Positions 18,286-27,109 of a stretch of DNA of 64,000 nt are shown one piece after another. Under the pieces are notes generated by a model that did not search any database, was not told the DNA's origin, and saw only the letters and a list, made by a program, of their open reading frames with translations. Source of the DNA: Candidatus Aalborgicola danicus (GTDB taxonomy: Bacteria > Pseudomonadota > Gammaproteobacteria > Burkholderiales > Burkholderiaceae_C); contig JADJBC010000010.1 of assembly GCA_016703945.1 (NCBI GenBank), forward strand, positions 11,708-75,707. Reading direction: 5' to 3'. Every line of letters begins with the position of its first letter. Within the stretch, counting starts at the first letter, position 1. The translations under genes and the position numbers were made by a program.

Positions 18286-18456
18286 GTTGAGGACAGAGCT
18301 TGTGGCCGTGCCACTGCGGTCTGTCCCGCAAGGTCATTCGTTTGTCGAGAACAGAGCTTGCGGCCCCGCCGTTGCGGTCTGTCCCGCAAGGTTATTCGCT
18401 TGTTGAGGACAGAACGTGTGGCCAAGCCGCTTCGGTCTGTCCCGCAAGGTAATTCG
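18286..18456. repeat. Three tandem 58-nt REP-like hairpin repeats
   Basis: Three copies begin at 18286, 18344 and 18402, an exact 58-nt period. Each has G(T/A)GGACAGA or GAGAACAGA at the left, a GC-rich middle, then CGGTCTGTCCCGCAAGG and ATTCG. The outer arms GGACAGA/TCTGTCC can pair. The array starts 3 nt after the DUF2147 stop and ends about 22 nt before the HCDH/ECH start (minus strand), so it would be carried on a polycistronic mRNA. A fourth copy lies at 13021. Confidence 0.88.
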
Positions 18457-18458
18457 TT

Positions 18459-18893
18459 CTAGTTCACGCGGGTCCAGACTTGGGTACGGTAAAAGAAACC
18501 AATGTAGCCGCGCATCTGCAGCTTCTTGCCACCTTCAATCGGGGTCACGGTGGCACGGTAGACCTTGCCGTTCTTGGGGTCGAGAATGGTGCCGCCCTCC
18601 CACAGGTCTTTGTCTTCGGTTTTCTTCAGGCCGCGCATGATTTCCATGCCCAAAATAACCTGGTCCTTGCGCTCGTCGGTGCATTCAACACACTTCTCAC
18701 CCGGTTTCGCCTTGGTGTCCAATATTTTCTCGATCTTGCCGGAGACCACTCCCGCGCTCTCCACGATGCGGATTTCTGACTTGGGGGTGCCGTCCTTGTC
18801 GTCGATGGTCTGCCACAGGCCCACAGGCGACATTTGCGCCATGGCCGAGACGCTGAAACCACACACCAAAACCGCAATAGCTGAACGCAACAT
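18459..18893 (-). CDS. DUF2147 family exported protein
   Basis: 144 residues from the ATG at 18893, with AGAGGA upstream. There is a clear signal peptide (MLRSAIAVLVCGFSVSAMAQ). The mature part has the DUF2147 pattern: GLWQTIDD, SEIRI, GKI, a C-x2-C pair (KCVEC), ILGMEIMRGL and a WTRVN end. The family is periplasmic and of unknown function. Its place between the acyl-CoA dehydrogenase and bifunctional enzyme genes is often seen in related genomes as far as I recall. A role in lipid metabolism is inference only. Confidence 0.88.
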   Translation of the reverse strand: MLRSAIAVLVCGFSVSAMAQMSPVGLWQTIDDKDGTPKSEIRIVESAGVVSGKIEKILDTKAKPGEKCVECTDERKDQVILGMEIMRGLKKTEDKDLWEGGTILDPKNGKVYRATVTPIEGGKKLQMRGYIGFFYRTQVWTRVN

Positions 18894-18942
18894 GGAGAGT
18901 CCTCTTTGTATCAAATCGAAAAAATGGAAAAACAAGCCGATA

Positions 18943-20739
18943 TCAGGCAAGTGCCAGATCGGTGTCCATCAATACCTTGCTGCCAGCCCGTGCGGTTCGC
19001 ATCAGAGTTGCGGTCTCAGGGAAGAGTTTGCCGAAATAGAAGCGCGCGGTCTGCAGTTTGGCACCGTAGAACGGGTCGGTATTTCCGGCCGCAATTTCGC
19101 GCAACGCAACCTGTGCCATGCGCGCCCAGAAGTAGCCAAACACCAGATGGCCTGCTACACGCAGGTAATCCACCGCGGCAGCGCCCACTTCGTCGGGATT
19201 CTGGAATCCCTTGAAACCGATTTCGGTGGTGAACTTGGTCATCTGGTCGCCCAGGATCGCAATCGGGGTGATGAACTCCGCCATTTTCTCGTTGACGCCT
19301 TCTTCCTCCACCAGCTTGCCCACCAACTTGCCAAACTTTCTCAGCGTGGCGCCGTTGTTGCCCAGGACCTTGCGGCCCAGCAAGTCCAGCGACTGGATGG
19401 TGTTGGTGCCTTCATAAATCATGTTGATGCGGTTGTCGCGCACAAACTGCTCAACACCCCACTCTTTGATGTAACCATGGCCGCCAAAAACCTGCATGCA
19501 GGCGTTGGTGGAAATGTGCCCGTTGTCAGTCAGAAAGGCCTTGGCAATCGGTGTCAACATGGCCAGCAATTCAGCGGATTCGCTGCGCACCTTTTCATCC
19601 GGGTGGCCGTGCTCTTTCTCAAGCAGCATGGCACAAAATGCCTGCAAGGCGCGACCGCCCTCGGCATAGGCCTTGGCGGTGAGCAGCATCTTGCGCACAT
19701 CAGGGTGGACAATGATGGGGTCAGCGGCTTTGTCCTTGGCCTTGATACCCGTCAGTGAACGCATCTGGATGCGGTCCTTGGCATAGGCCAGGGCATTCTG
19801 GAAAGCCACTTCTGTTTGTCCCAGCGATTGGTTGCCTACGCCCAGACGTGCGGCGTTCATCATGATGAACATGCCCTGCATGCCCTTATTGGGCTGACCA
19901 ACCATCGTGCCGTTGGCATCTTCAATCACAATCTGAGCCGTTGCATTGGCCTTGATGCCCATCTTGTGCTCCAGGCCGCCGCAGTAGATGCCGTTGCGCG
20001 AGCCCAATGTGCCGTCCTTATTGACATTGAACTTGGGTACGATGAACAGGCTCACACCCTTGATTCCGGGTGGCGCATCGGGTAGGCGAGCGAGTACCAG
20101 GTGGATGATGTTGTCAGCCATATCGTTCTCGCCGGCACTGATGAAAATCTTGTTGCCAGTAATCTTGTAGGTGCCATCAGCCTGGGGTTCGGCCTTGGTA
20201 CGCATCAAGCCCAGGTCGGTACCGCAATGCGGTTCGGTCAGGCACATGGTACCGGTCCACTCCCCGCTGGTCATCTTGTGCAGATAGGTTTGCTTCTGCT
20301 CGTCAGTACCATGCATGTGCAGGGCCGCATAGGCGCCGTGCGTGAGGCCCGGATACATCGCCCAGGACTGGTTGGCGCTGTTGAGCATTTCGTAGAACAT
20401 GGTATTGATGACCAAGGGCAGGCCCTGGCCGCCAAACTCGGGGTCGCAGCCCAACGCAGCCCAGCCGCCTTCAACGTAGGTCTTGTAGGCTTCCTTGAAT
20501 CCCTTGGGCGTGGTCACAGCGTGCGTAACCGGATCGAGCGTGCAGCCCTCAGCGTCGCCAGAAACGTTTAACGGGAAAATCACTTCAGACGCGAACTTGC
20601 CGCCTTCCTCCAGCACCGCATTGATAGTGTCGGCGTCAATTTCGGCATGTTTCGGGATCTGTTTGAAATCGTCAACCACCTTGAGCACTTCGTGCATCAC
20701 AAACTGCATGTCACGCAGGGGGGGGTTATAGGTCGGCAT
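18943..20739 (-). CDS. Acyl-CoA dehydrogenase (long, ~600-aa form with extra C-terminal domain)
   Basis: 598 residues. Acyl-CoA dehydrogenase motifs are present: CLTEPHCGTDLGLMRTKAE, KIFISAGENDM, QVFGGHGYIKEWGVEQFVRDNRI and YEGTNTIQSLDLLGRKVL, where the Glu in YEGTN is the usual catalytic base. A ~130-residue C-terminal extension is normal for this subfamily. It catalyses the FAD-dependent first step of beta-oxidation and passes electrons to ETF. It is the first structural gene of the cluster, 36 nt downstream of a TetR gene on the same strand. Confidence 0.94.
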   Translation of the reverse strand: MPTYNPPLRDMQFVMHEVLKVVDDFKQIPKHAEIDADTINAVLEEGGKFASEVIFPLNVSGDAEGCTLDPVTHAVTTPKGFKEAYKTYVEGGWAALGCDPEFGGQGLPLVINTMFYEMLNSANQSWAMYPGLTHGAYAALHMHGTDEQKQTYLHKMTSGEWTGTMCLTEPHCGTDLGLMRTKAEPQADGTYKITGNKIFISAGENDMADNIIHLVLARLPDAPPGIKGVSLFIVPKFNVNKDGTLGSRNGIYCGGLEHKMGIKANATAQIVIEDANGTMVGQPNKGMQGMFIMMNAARLGVGNQSLGQTEVAFQNALAYAKDRIQMRSLTGIKAKDKAADPIIVHPDVRKMLLTAKAYAEGGRALQAFCAMLLEKEHGHPDEKVRSESAELLAMLTPIAKAFLTDNGHISTNACMQVFGGHGYIKEWGVEQFVRDNRINMIYEGTNTIQSLDLLGRKVLGNNGATLRKFGKLVGKLVEEEGVNEKMAEFITPIAILGDQMTKFTTEIGFKGFQNPDEVGAAAVDYLRVAGHLVFGYFWARMAQVALREIAAGNTDPFYGAKLQTARFYFGKLFPETATLMRTARAGSKVLMDTDLALA

Positions 20740-20775
20740 GGTGATTACTCCTTGTGGAACGGTGAATCAGAAAAA

Positions 20776-21471
20776 TCAGGAAGTGGACGGCGCGCCGTAA
20801 CGCGCCAGGATGTTTTCAAAGCCCTTGTTGGCACGTGCTATCGAACCGGGCTTTTTAAGGAAACGGGCTTCGTAGTGCAGGGCCAGGATCAGGCCATGGA
20901 TCTCGAATGCCATTTGTTCTTCGTCGGCATCGGCGCGCAAATCGCCGCAGGCCTTGGCCAGCACGATGGCGCGGTTCATTGCGCCCAGCCAGGTTTGCAC
21001 CGAGGTCGCCAGCGCATCACGCACCGGGCCCGGGCGGTCATCAAACTCAACGGCACCGCTGATAAAGATGCAGCCGGACTGGATTTCGATGGCCACCCGC
21101 TTCATCCAGTTGGAAAACAGCGCCTTGACCCGGGGCAGGCCGCGCGACTCCGACAGCGCCGCATAAAAAACGTCTTGCTCAAACTGGGCAAAGTACTGGT
21201 GGATCACCGAGATTTGCAACTCTTCGCGGGAGCCAAAGTGGGCAAAAACGCCCGACTTGCTCATGCTGGTGGCTTCTGCCAGGGCCCCGATGCTCAGGCC
21301 TTCCAGGCCGATCTGGGTCGCCAAGCCCAGGGCCGCGTCAACGATCGCCATTTTGGTTTGCTGGCCTTTTTGCAAGGCGCGACCCTGGGGCGCTTTACCG
21401 GACGCAGTCGAGCGTCCGGTGGCCGGACGAGCCTTGCGGGTCAATTTGGCGGAAAGGGACGCGATGGACAT
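20776..21471 (-). CDS. TetR-family regulator of the beta-oxidation cluster
   Basis: 231 residues from the ATG at 21471; an upstream ATG at 21489 is also possible. A basic, Ser/Thr/Lys-rich N terminus (1-40) is followed by a TetR helix-turn-helix (LSIGALAEATSMSKSGVFAHFGSREELQI, in pieces). The C-terminal ligand-binding domain includes LSNWMKRVAIEIQSGC-like TetR_C features. It is the promoter-proximal gene of the beta-oxidation cluster, so by analogy it may sense acyl-CoA. That is inference. Confidence 0.88.
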   Translation of the reverse strand: MSIASLSAKLTRKARPATGRSTASGKAPQGRALQKGQQTKMAIVDAALGLATQIGLEGLSIGALAEATSMSKSGVFAHFGSREELQISVIHQYFAQFEQDVFYAALSESRGLPRVKALFSNWMKRVAIEIQSGCIFISGAVEFDDRPGPVRDALATSVQTWLGAMNRAIVLAKACGDLRADADEEQMAFEIHGLILALHYEARFLKKPGSIARANKGFENILARYGAPSTS

Positions 21472-21580
21472 GGATTCAGGGCACCACAAAATAGAACGAT
21501 CGTGCTATTTTGCAGCATTTCCACGCTGCACCCCTAAAAACTTCAGCTTCTAGAGGGTGTTTTCTAACCGGGGGGTGGGT

Positions 21581-22270
21581 TTACCCGAGCAACAAGCGCA
21601 AGCCTGCGTCCAGGTGTTCAGACGGCAGGCGTTTGTAGCCCGAGCGCACAAAACGTTGCAGGCGTCCCGCCACGAAGGCGCTGAGAACCGAGGCCCGCAT
21701 GTGGGCATCGGCCGTAGGTGTCGCGGATGTATTGGCACGCTCACCTTCACGCAGGCATTGCTTAAGCGTGGCCTCTATCTTGTCAAAAAACTGGTTCATG
21801 CGTTGTTGCAGGCGATCGTTCTCGAATACCAGCGCATCCCCCACCATGACACGGGCCATGCCCGGATTCCTCTCCGCAAACTGCACCAGCATTGCAACGA
21901 TGCTGGCCGCCTGGCGGGCACCCACATCTCCGACCGGGTCCGCCGCCGACGGTTCCCGCGCAAGAATCTGGTTGATCAGGGAGAACACCGACTGCTCGAT
22001 GAACTCGATCAGCCCCTCAAACATTTGCGCCTTGCTGGCGAAATGGCGGTACAGGGCCGCTTCGCTGACATCCAGCCGTGCCGCCAGGGCCGCCGTGGTA
22101 ATGCGCTCTCCGGCGGGTTGCTCCAACATGCTGGCCAAAGCCTGGAGAATTTGAATCCTGCGTTCACCCGGTTTGGGCCGCTTGCGCACCGCGGTCAAGC
22201 CGGCAGGTGTTTCTTGCGCCTGGGACTCGGGTTCAGAAGGCTCGGCGGAGGGGTTGGATTCGTCTGGCAT
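21581..22270 (-). CDS. slmA: SlmA-like TetR-family nucleoid occlusion factor
   Basis: 229 residues from the ATG at 22270. An upstream ATG at 22306 gives 12 more residues, and neither has a strong ribosome site. After a Pro/Glu-rich start, the pattern PGERRIQILQALASMLE, ITTAALAARLDVSEAALYRHFASKAQMFEGLIEFIE matches SlmA (Ttk) closely. The C-terminal half (ERNPGMARVMVGDALVFEN, QRMNQFFDKIEATLKQ) also fits. SlmA binds DNA around the nucleoid and blocks FtsZ assembly there. In many betaproteobacteria slmA is near argB, and argB lies 5 kb away here. Confidence 0.82.
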   Translation of the reverse strand: MPDESNPSAEPSEPESQAQETPAGLTAVRKRPKPGERRIQILQALASMLEQPAGERITTAALAARLDVSEAALYRHFASKAQMFEGLIEFIEQSVFSLINQILAREPSAADPVGDVGARQAASIVAMLVQFAERNPGMARVMVGDALVFENDRLQQRMNQFFDKIEATLKQCLREGERANTSATPTADAHMRASVLSAFVAGRLQRFVRSGYKRLPSEHLDAGLRLLLG

Positions 22271-22404
22271 GGTGCGCAAAGCGATGGTGATAAAAGATTC
22301 TCGCACAGCACTTGCAAGGGTTTTTGCTTAGGCGCAGGTTGATCCAACCTACACATCGCCACGATTCGGGACTATGCTTGTACCGACTACCGCGGAGGTT
22401 TCCC

Positions 22405-24828
22405 ATGCGCCCCTTCATTCCTAAATCATGGCTTGCTGCCGCCCGTTGCACGCTGCCCGTCGGCTTATGGCTGGCTTGCACAGCCGCCGCCATCGCAGCG
22501 CCTGTCAGTATTTCAGACGCCCAAGCATCAGGCAGTGAGCGCAGCCTCACGCTGCAAACCCGCCTGCAACCGGCAAGCGAAGACCTTGGCAAGTCGATTC
22601 GTATTTTTGCCATGGCCCTGGTGCCGTCGGACCAAGGCGGCAAACTGTACGCAAAGTCAGCAGCGGGATGGGAGGCCGTGACTGCCAATACCGCCCCTAG
22701 TCTGATGGCCCCGGTGGTAGCTGACAGCAGCCACGCGGTGGTCCTGGCGCAAGGCGAAGACGCAACTGGCCTGGCAGGTACCACCGTGTATGTGGGGTAC
22801 GGTGTTGACACCAGCGGTAATGATTCTGCGCTGGCCGACATGTTGCGCAACGGACGTTACCGCCTGGTCTATACCTTCGCCAGCGGACCCGCTGTGTCCG
22901 AGTGGAGCCTGCAACCGACCACCGAACAAGGGCTGAAAGCCTACTTTCTGGAGGCGCTAGGCCCCACCGGAAAAAGCTACCTGACCACACCCTGGGCCAC
23001 GGACGGTATTTTTACCGCCACACCCACCACCGGCGCGGTGACCGCAGTTGGCGCTCCGGTGTCCGTGTCGGGCACCACCTTGCAGGAGGCCGGTGTGGAC
23101 GAGGCCGACAGGGTCAAGACCGACGGTGAGGTGGTCTTCAGCCTGGTGCAAAACAGCACCAAGGAGGCGGGCTCCGGTGGTTTGCAACGCCAACGATTCG
23201 CAGCCAATGCGCCAGACGCGGCGCTCACACCGGTTGACAACCTGAAACTCGCCTTTTCGCCGGACGTGGTGGGCACCGGCCTCTATTGGGACAACACACG
23301 CCAACAGGTCGCTGTATTGGGGGAATCGGTCTCGCGCTGGGGCATCTATGACGGCTGGTTTGCGCCGCAGGCCTGGACCCAGGGTGCCACCGAAGTGGCC
23401 TTGATCGACACCTCCAGCCCATCGGCCATGTTGACCCGGCGCACCCTGCGCATCAATGCCGCACTGATCGGCTCGCGCCGTCTGGGGCCCACGCTGTACC
23501 TGGTGCTGCGCAGTTATGCCCAGCTACCCGGACTGGACCCCTGGTGGCCCACCGAAAAACTCAGCGCCAACCAGACCCTGCTGGACCGCATGACGGTGGC
23601 TGCGGTATTGCCCACCCTCTCGATCAACGGCGCTGCCGCCCAACCCCTGGTCGAGGCCACGGCCTGTCTGACCCAGCCGCACAACGCGTTCAAGAGTGCC
23701 GACATCATTACCCTGGTGGCGATTGACCTGGCGGCCGCCACCCACCGCCACGCGGCCCGCTGCTTCACCGGTGGCACCGAGGCGTTTTACATGTCCGACC
23801 AAAGCCTGTACCTGGCCACGACCCGTAGCGGCTACACCTACAGCGGCACGTTCCCGGTCTACTCCGGTCAGTCCAGCACCGACCTTCACAAATTTGCGCT
23901 CAATGGCCTGGACATGGTCTACCGGGGTTCGGGCAACGTCGTGGGCCACCTGGGCTTCGATCAAAATCGCAAATCGTTTCGTATGGGAGAGCACCAGGGC
24001 GCATTGCGCGTCATCACCCAGTCGGCCCCCACCTGGGGCGGCTGGTTGGCCGAACCGGTAACCGGTACCACCACACCAGTGCTTGAGTCACCCGGACACC
24101 TGAGCATCTTGCAGGAAAACAATGGCAGCCTGGTGCTGAGCGGCGAATTGCCCAACGCCCGCCGCCCGGCACCGCTGGGCAAGCCCGGCGAGCAGCTGTA
24201 TGCATCGCGCTTCCTTGGCAAACGCGGCTTTCTGGTCACCTACCGCCTGACCGACCCGCTGTACGTGCTGGACCTGAGCAACCCGACTGACCCCTTCATC
24301 AGCGGCGAGTTGCAGGTCAGTGGCTACTCGGACTACCTGTTCCCGCTTTCTGAGACGCTGCTGCTGGCGGTGGGCAAGGAAGCCACCTCAGACGCCGGTA
24401 GCGGTGACGGCCGCTTTGCCTGGTACCAGGGTGTCAAGCTGTCCTTGATTGACCTGACCGACCCCAGCCGCCCGGTTGAGGCAGCGCGCAGCATCATCGG
24501 CAAACGCGGAACGGACGCCACGGTGTTACACAACCACCATGGCATAGCGATTGCCACTATTGGCAGCAAGGTGCGTGTTGGTTTGCCGGTGAATCTGCAC
24601 GACATTGCACCGCAGCCAATAACCGGCGCGGCCAACGACTACTACCGGTTTACGCACAGCGAACTGCAAAAATTTGACATCGACCTGGGGCAGAAAAGCC
24701 TGAACGCCCGCCCGGCCCTGCCGTCCGGCATAGCTGCCGAGCGCGACATCAGCAACGACCGATCGATCCTGTGGAACGACCAGGTGCACTACTACCAGGA
24801 TGGGGTCTGGCGTTCCGGCGCATGGTGA
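22405..24828 (+). CDS. Secreted beta-propeller domain protein
   Basis: 807 residues from the ATG at 22405, chosen for the GGAGG 7 nt upstream. A signal peptide is present (about 1-32, ending AAAIAAP). Residues ~40-160 form a domain that resembles the C-terminal domain of the 7575-8936 protein. From ~215 the beta-propeller family signature appears: TTLQEAGVDEADRVKTDGEVVFSL, later repeats such as VDLAAATHRHAARCFTGGTEAFYMSDQSLYLAT and FLVTYRLTDPLYVLDLSNPTDPFISGELQVSGYSDYL (in pieces). The family is extracytoplasmic, of unknown substrate. The gene is monocistronic and convergent with the sensor kinase 10 nt away. Confidence 0.85.
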   Translation: MRPFIPKSWLAAARCTLPVGLWLACTAAAIAAPVSISDAQASGSERSLTLQTRLQPASEDLGKSIRIFAMALVPSDQGGKLYAKSAAGWEAVTANTAPSLMAPVVADSSHAVVLAQGEDATGLAGTTVYVGYGVDTSGNDSALADMLRNGRYRLVYTFASGPAVSEWSLQPTTEQGLKAYFLEALGPTGKSYLTTPWATDGIFTATPTTGAVTAVGAPVSVSGTTLQEAGVDEADRVKTDGEVVFSLVQNSTKEAGSGGLQRQRFAANAPDAALTPVDNLKLAFSPDVVGTGLYWDNTRQQVAVLGESVSRWGIYDGWFAPQAWTQGATEVALIDTSSPSAMLTRRTLRINAALIGSRRLGPTLYLVLRSYAQLPGLDPWWPTEKLSANQTLLDRMTVAAVLPTLSINGAAAQPLVEATACLTQPHNAFKSADIITLVAIDLAAATHRHAARCFTGGTEAFYMSDQSLYLATTRSGYTYSGTFPVYSGQSSTDLHKFALNGLDMVYRGSGNVVGHLGFDQNRKSFRMGEHQGALRVITQSAPTWGGWLAEPVTGTTTPVLESPGHLSILQENNGSLVLSGELPNARRPAPLGKPGEQLYASRFLGKRGFLVTYRLTDPLYVLDLSNPTDPFISGELQVSGYSDYLFPLSETLLLAVGKEATSDAGSGDGRFAWYQGVKLSLIDLTDPSRPVEAARSIIGKRGTDATVLHNHHGIAIATIGSKVRVGLPVNLHDIAPQPITGAANDYYRFTHSELQKFDIDLGQKSLNARPALPSGIAAERDISNDRSILWNDQVHYYQDGVWRSGAW

Positions 24829-24838
24829 AGTCAGTCGC

Positions 24839-26317
24839 CTACCCCGGCAAGCCCAAAAACATGCGCAAACCCGTGCCCTCATGGGCGTCAAGCACCTGAA
24901 GCTGGCTGTGGTGAACCCGGGCAATCTCGTCGGCAATCGCCAAGCCCAGACCAGTTCCCTCGCCCTGGGTACCGGCAATGCGGTAAAACCGCTCCAGCAT
25001 ACGAGCCCGCTCCTGGGGCGGGACGCCGGGGCCGTTGTCTTCGACTTCCAAGAACGGCCGGTCCGCCGTTTCGCCGTCGGGCCGGTACCAGCCACAACGC
25101 AGTGTGACCCGGCCACCCGCCGGGGTGTAACGAATGGCGTTGTCGACCAGGTTGCCCAACAACTCGCGCAGCAGCCAGGCGTGGCCGGTGACGTGGGCGT
25201 CGGCCGTGTCCAAGCCGAGGTCGATGTCTTTTGCGGTGGCGGCGTCCAGGTGGATTTCCAGCATCACCTCACACAGTTGCTGCAAGTCGACCCGCTGCAT
25301 GGGTTGGGTGTGGGCACTGCGCGCATCGGCGCGGGAAAGGGCCAACAACTGGTTCGCCAACTGCGAAGTGCGGCGCACCGCCTGGCGCAATTTAAAAACC
25401 TGATCTGCTCCTAAAGTAATAGCTGTCTTCGCAATGTCTACGTGGGCTAGAGGGCTATTTTCCTTGTAAACATGGCCAGGATCGGCCTGTGCGGCCGTAG
25501 CGCTGACCGCCATGGCCCAGGCCTCCACCTGGGCTTGCAGGGCGGCCAGCGGCGTGCGCAACTGGTGGGCGGCGTCGGCAATAAAGTGTCGTTGGCTATC
25601 GGCCTGGGCATTCACCAGGTCGAACAGCCGGTTCAATGACAACACCAGGGGGCGAACCTCGTCCGGGGAGCTCTCGACATCCAGCGCCGACAGATCCCGG
25701 GGCGAACGGCGTTCAACCGCCTCCTTCAGCTCGATCAGGGGCCGCAGGGCCCGGCTAACCGCCCAGTTGACGGCAAAAAAAGCCGCGATCACCAACACCA
25801 GATTCGGCAAGGCCACCTTGAACCAGAGCCGGCTTAGCCATTGCTGGCGCGGGTCGGAACCATCGGCCAGGCGCAATACCAGTTCACCACCCGCCGTTTG
25901 CATACGTTGGCTGACGATGCGGTAGGTCACCCCTTCAAACTCCTGGCTGACAAACTCCGCATCAAAGGTGGCCGGGGGCATACCGCTCAACCAGTCGTTA
26001 CCCCGCAGCACACTACCGTCGCGCCCGACCAGGGCAAAACCGGATAAACCGGGACGCTCGTTGAGAAAGTCTTCCAGTTGGGGCGCCATCAGCAGCACCG
26101 GGGGTGCCGTGTCGGTTGCGCCCTTGGCAATAACGGAACCCGCCATCAAGGGCACCATGGACAACAGTTGCCGGTCCTGTTGCAGCGCGGCGTTGTCGGC
26201 AGAGCGAAAGTCAAACCAGGTGTTAATGCTGGCCAGCAAAAACAGGGGCAGCAGCAGCAGCAGCAACAGGCGCCGCTGCAGGCCCGATGCCATGCCCACT
26301 TGCGCGGCCACACTCAC
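24839..26317 (-). CDS. TctE/QseC-type sensor histidine kinase with in-frame repeat insertion
   Basis: 492 residues from a GTG at 26317, which overlaps the response-regulator stop (GTGA). An ATG at 26293 is the alternative. It has an N-terminal membrane segment, a ~125-residue periplasmic 2CSK_N-like sensor domain, a second membrane segment, HAMP, a DHp H-box (FIADAAHQLRTPLAALQAQ) and an ATPase domain with N, G1 (EDNGPGVPPQ) and G2 (GEGTGLGLAI) boxes. Between DHp helix 1 and helix 2 lie ~20-30 extra residues encoded by a dispersed repeat (25405-25462), which keeps the frame. It is coupled to the OmpR-type regulator upstream. The signal is unknown; TctE relatives respond to organic acids. Confidence 0.9.
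   Translation of the reverse strand: MSVAAQVGMASGLQRRLLLLLLLPLFLLASINTWFDFRSADNAALQQDRQLLSMVPLMAGSVIAKGATDTAPPVLLMAPQLEDFLNERPGLSGFALVGRDGSVLRGNDWLSGMPPATFDAEFVSQEFEGVTYRIVSQRMQTAGGELVLRLADGSDPRQQWLSRLWFKVALPNLVLVIAAFFAVNWAVSRALRPLIELKEAVERRSPRDLSALDVESSPDEVRPLVLSLNRLFDLVNAQADSQRHFIADAAHQLRTPLAALQAQVEAWAMAVSATAAQADPGHVYKENSPLAHVDIAKTAITLGADQVFKLRQAVRRTSQLANQLLALSRADARSAHTQPMQRVDLQQLCEVMLEIHLDAATAKDIDLGLDTADAHVTGHAWLLRELLGNLVDNAIRYTPAGGRVTLRCGWYRPDGETADRPFLEVEDNGPGVPPQERARMLERFYRIAGTQGEGTGLGLAIADEIARVHHSQLQVLDAHEGTGLRMFLGLPG
25405..25462 (+). repeat. Dispersed Comamonadaceae-type repeat, copy B (inside a kinase gene)
   Basis: AATAGCTGTCTTCGCAATG and TCTACGTGGGCTAGAGGGC match copy A (12134) at most positions. 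This copy lies inside the sensor-kinase coding region, is translated, and preserves the frame. Confidence 0.75.
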
Positions 26318-27018
26318 GGTGGGGTCAGCAATTCCAGCCGGTAGCCAAAACCGCGGATCGAGCGCAAGGCCAGGCCATGGGGTTCGAGCTTGCCGCGCAA
26401 ACGGGAGATATAGACCTCCACCGCATTCGGCGTGATTTCCTTGTCCCAACCGGTCAGGGCCTGCAACAGCTTGTCTTTGTTGGCGGGCTTGGGGGCCTGC
26501 AACATCAGGTATTCCATGACGGTCCATTCACGCGGACCCAGCTCAATCGGCACACACGGTCCGGCCGCGCCACCCGCTGCGATGGGGCGTATGCAGGCCT
26601 GGCGCAACGCGGTGTCCAGTTCCAGCGGACCAAAACTCAACGTGGCCGAGGTGGCGGCCTGCGAGCGGCGCAGCAGTGCGCGCAGCCGGGCCAGCAGCTC
26701 GGGCAGCTCAAACGGCTTGACCATGTAGTCATCACCACCCATGTCCAGCCCCTGGACCCGGTCTTGCAGCGCATCACGTGCTGTCAATATGAGAACCGGC
26801 ATCGCATGTCCGGCCTTGCGCAGGGTTTGGGTCAGCATGAGGCCGTCCATAACGGGCAGGCCGATGTCGATGACGGCCAGGTCGAAGGTCTCGGCGCGGG
26901 TGACCTCCAAAGCACGTTCGGCACTGCCCACCCAGTCCACCGCATACCCTGCGCCGGTCAGGCCCAACTTGATGCCGCTGGCCACCATGACATCGTCTTC
27001 TACCAATAAGAGTCGCAT
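26314..27018 (-). CDS. OmpR/PhoB-family response regulator (TctD/QseB-like)
   Basis: 234 residues. Receiver domain 1-115 (LLVEDD, phospho-acceptor Asp in FDLAVIDIGLPVMDG, TARD, Lys in MVKPFE), then a winged-helix DNA-binding domain (about 130-230, ending SIRGFGYRLELL). A short Gly/Ala-rich insert (AAGGAAGPC) lies between the two early strands of the effector domain. The stop overlaps the kinase GTG, so the pair is translationally coupled. Confidence 0.93.
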   Translation of the reverse strand: MRLLLVEDDVMVASGIKLGLTGAGYAVDWVGSAERALEVTRAETFDLAVIDIGLPVMDGLMLTQTLRKAGHAMPVLILTARDALQDRVQGLDMGGDDYMVKPFELPELLARLRALLRRSQAATSATLSFGPLELDTALRQACIRPIAAGGAAGPCVPIELGPREWTVMEYLMLQAPKPANKDKLLQALTGWDKEITPNAVEVYISRLRGKLEPHGLALRSIRGFGYRLELLTPP

Positions 27019-27025
27019 AAAACTG

Positions 27026-27076
27026 GCCTCCAGCCCCCGTGAAACGGGCGTAACTAGCTACAAAAACAATAGCGCA
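27026..27076 (-). repeat. Dispersed Comamonadaceae-type repeat, copy C
   Basis: GCCTCCAGCCCCCGTGAAAC and GCGTAACTAGCTACAAAAACAATAGC follow the consensus in the opposite orientation to copy A. It lies 8-58 nt upstream of the response-regulator start. Confidence 0.65.
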
Positions 27077-27109
27077 CCAAGCTTCGACCGGGATGACCAG
27101 CGTCGCCGC

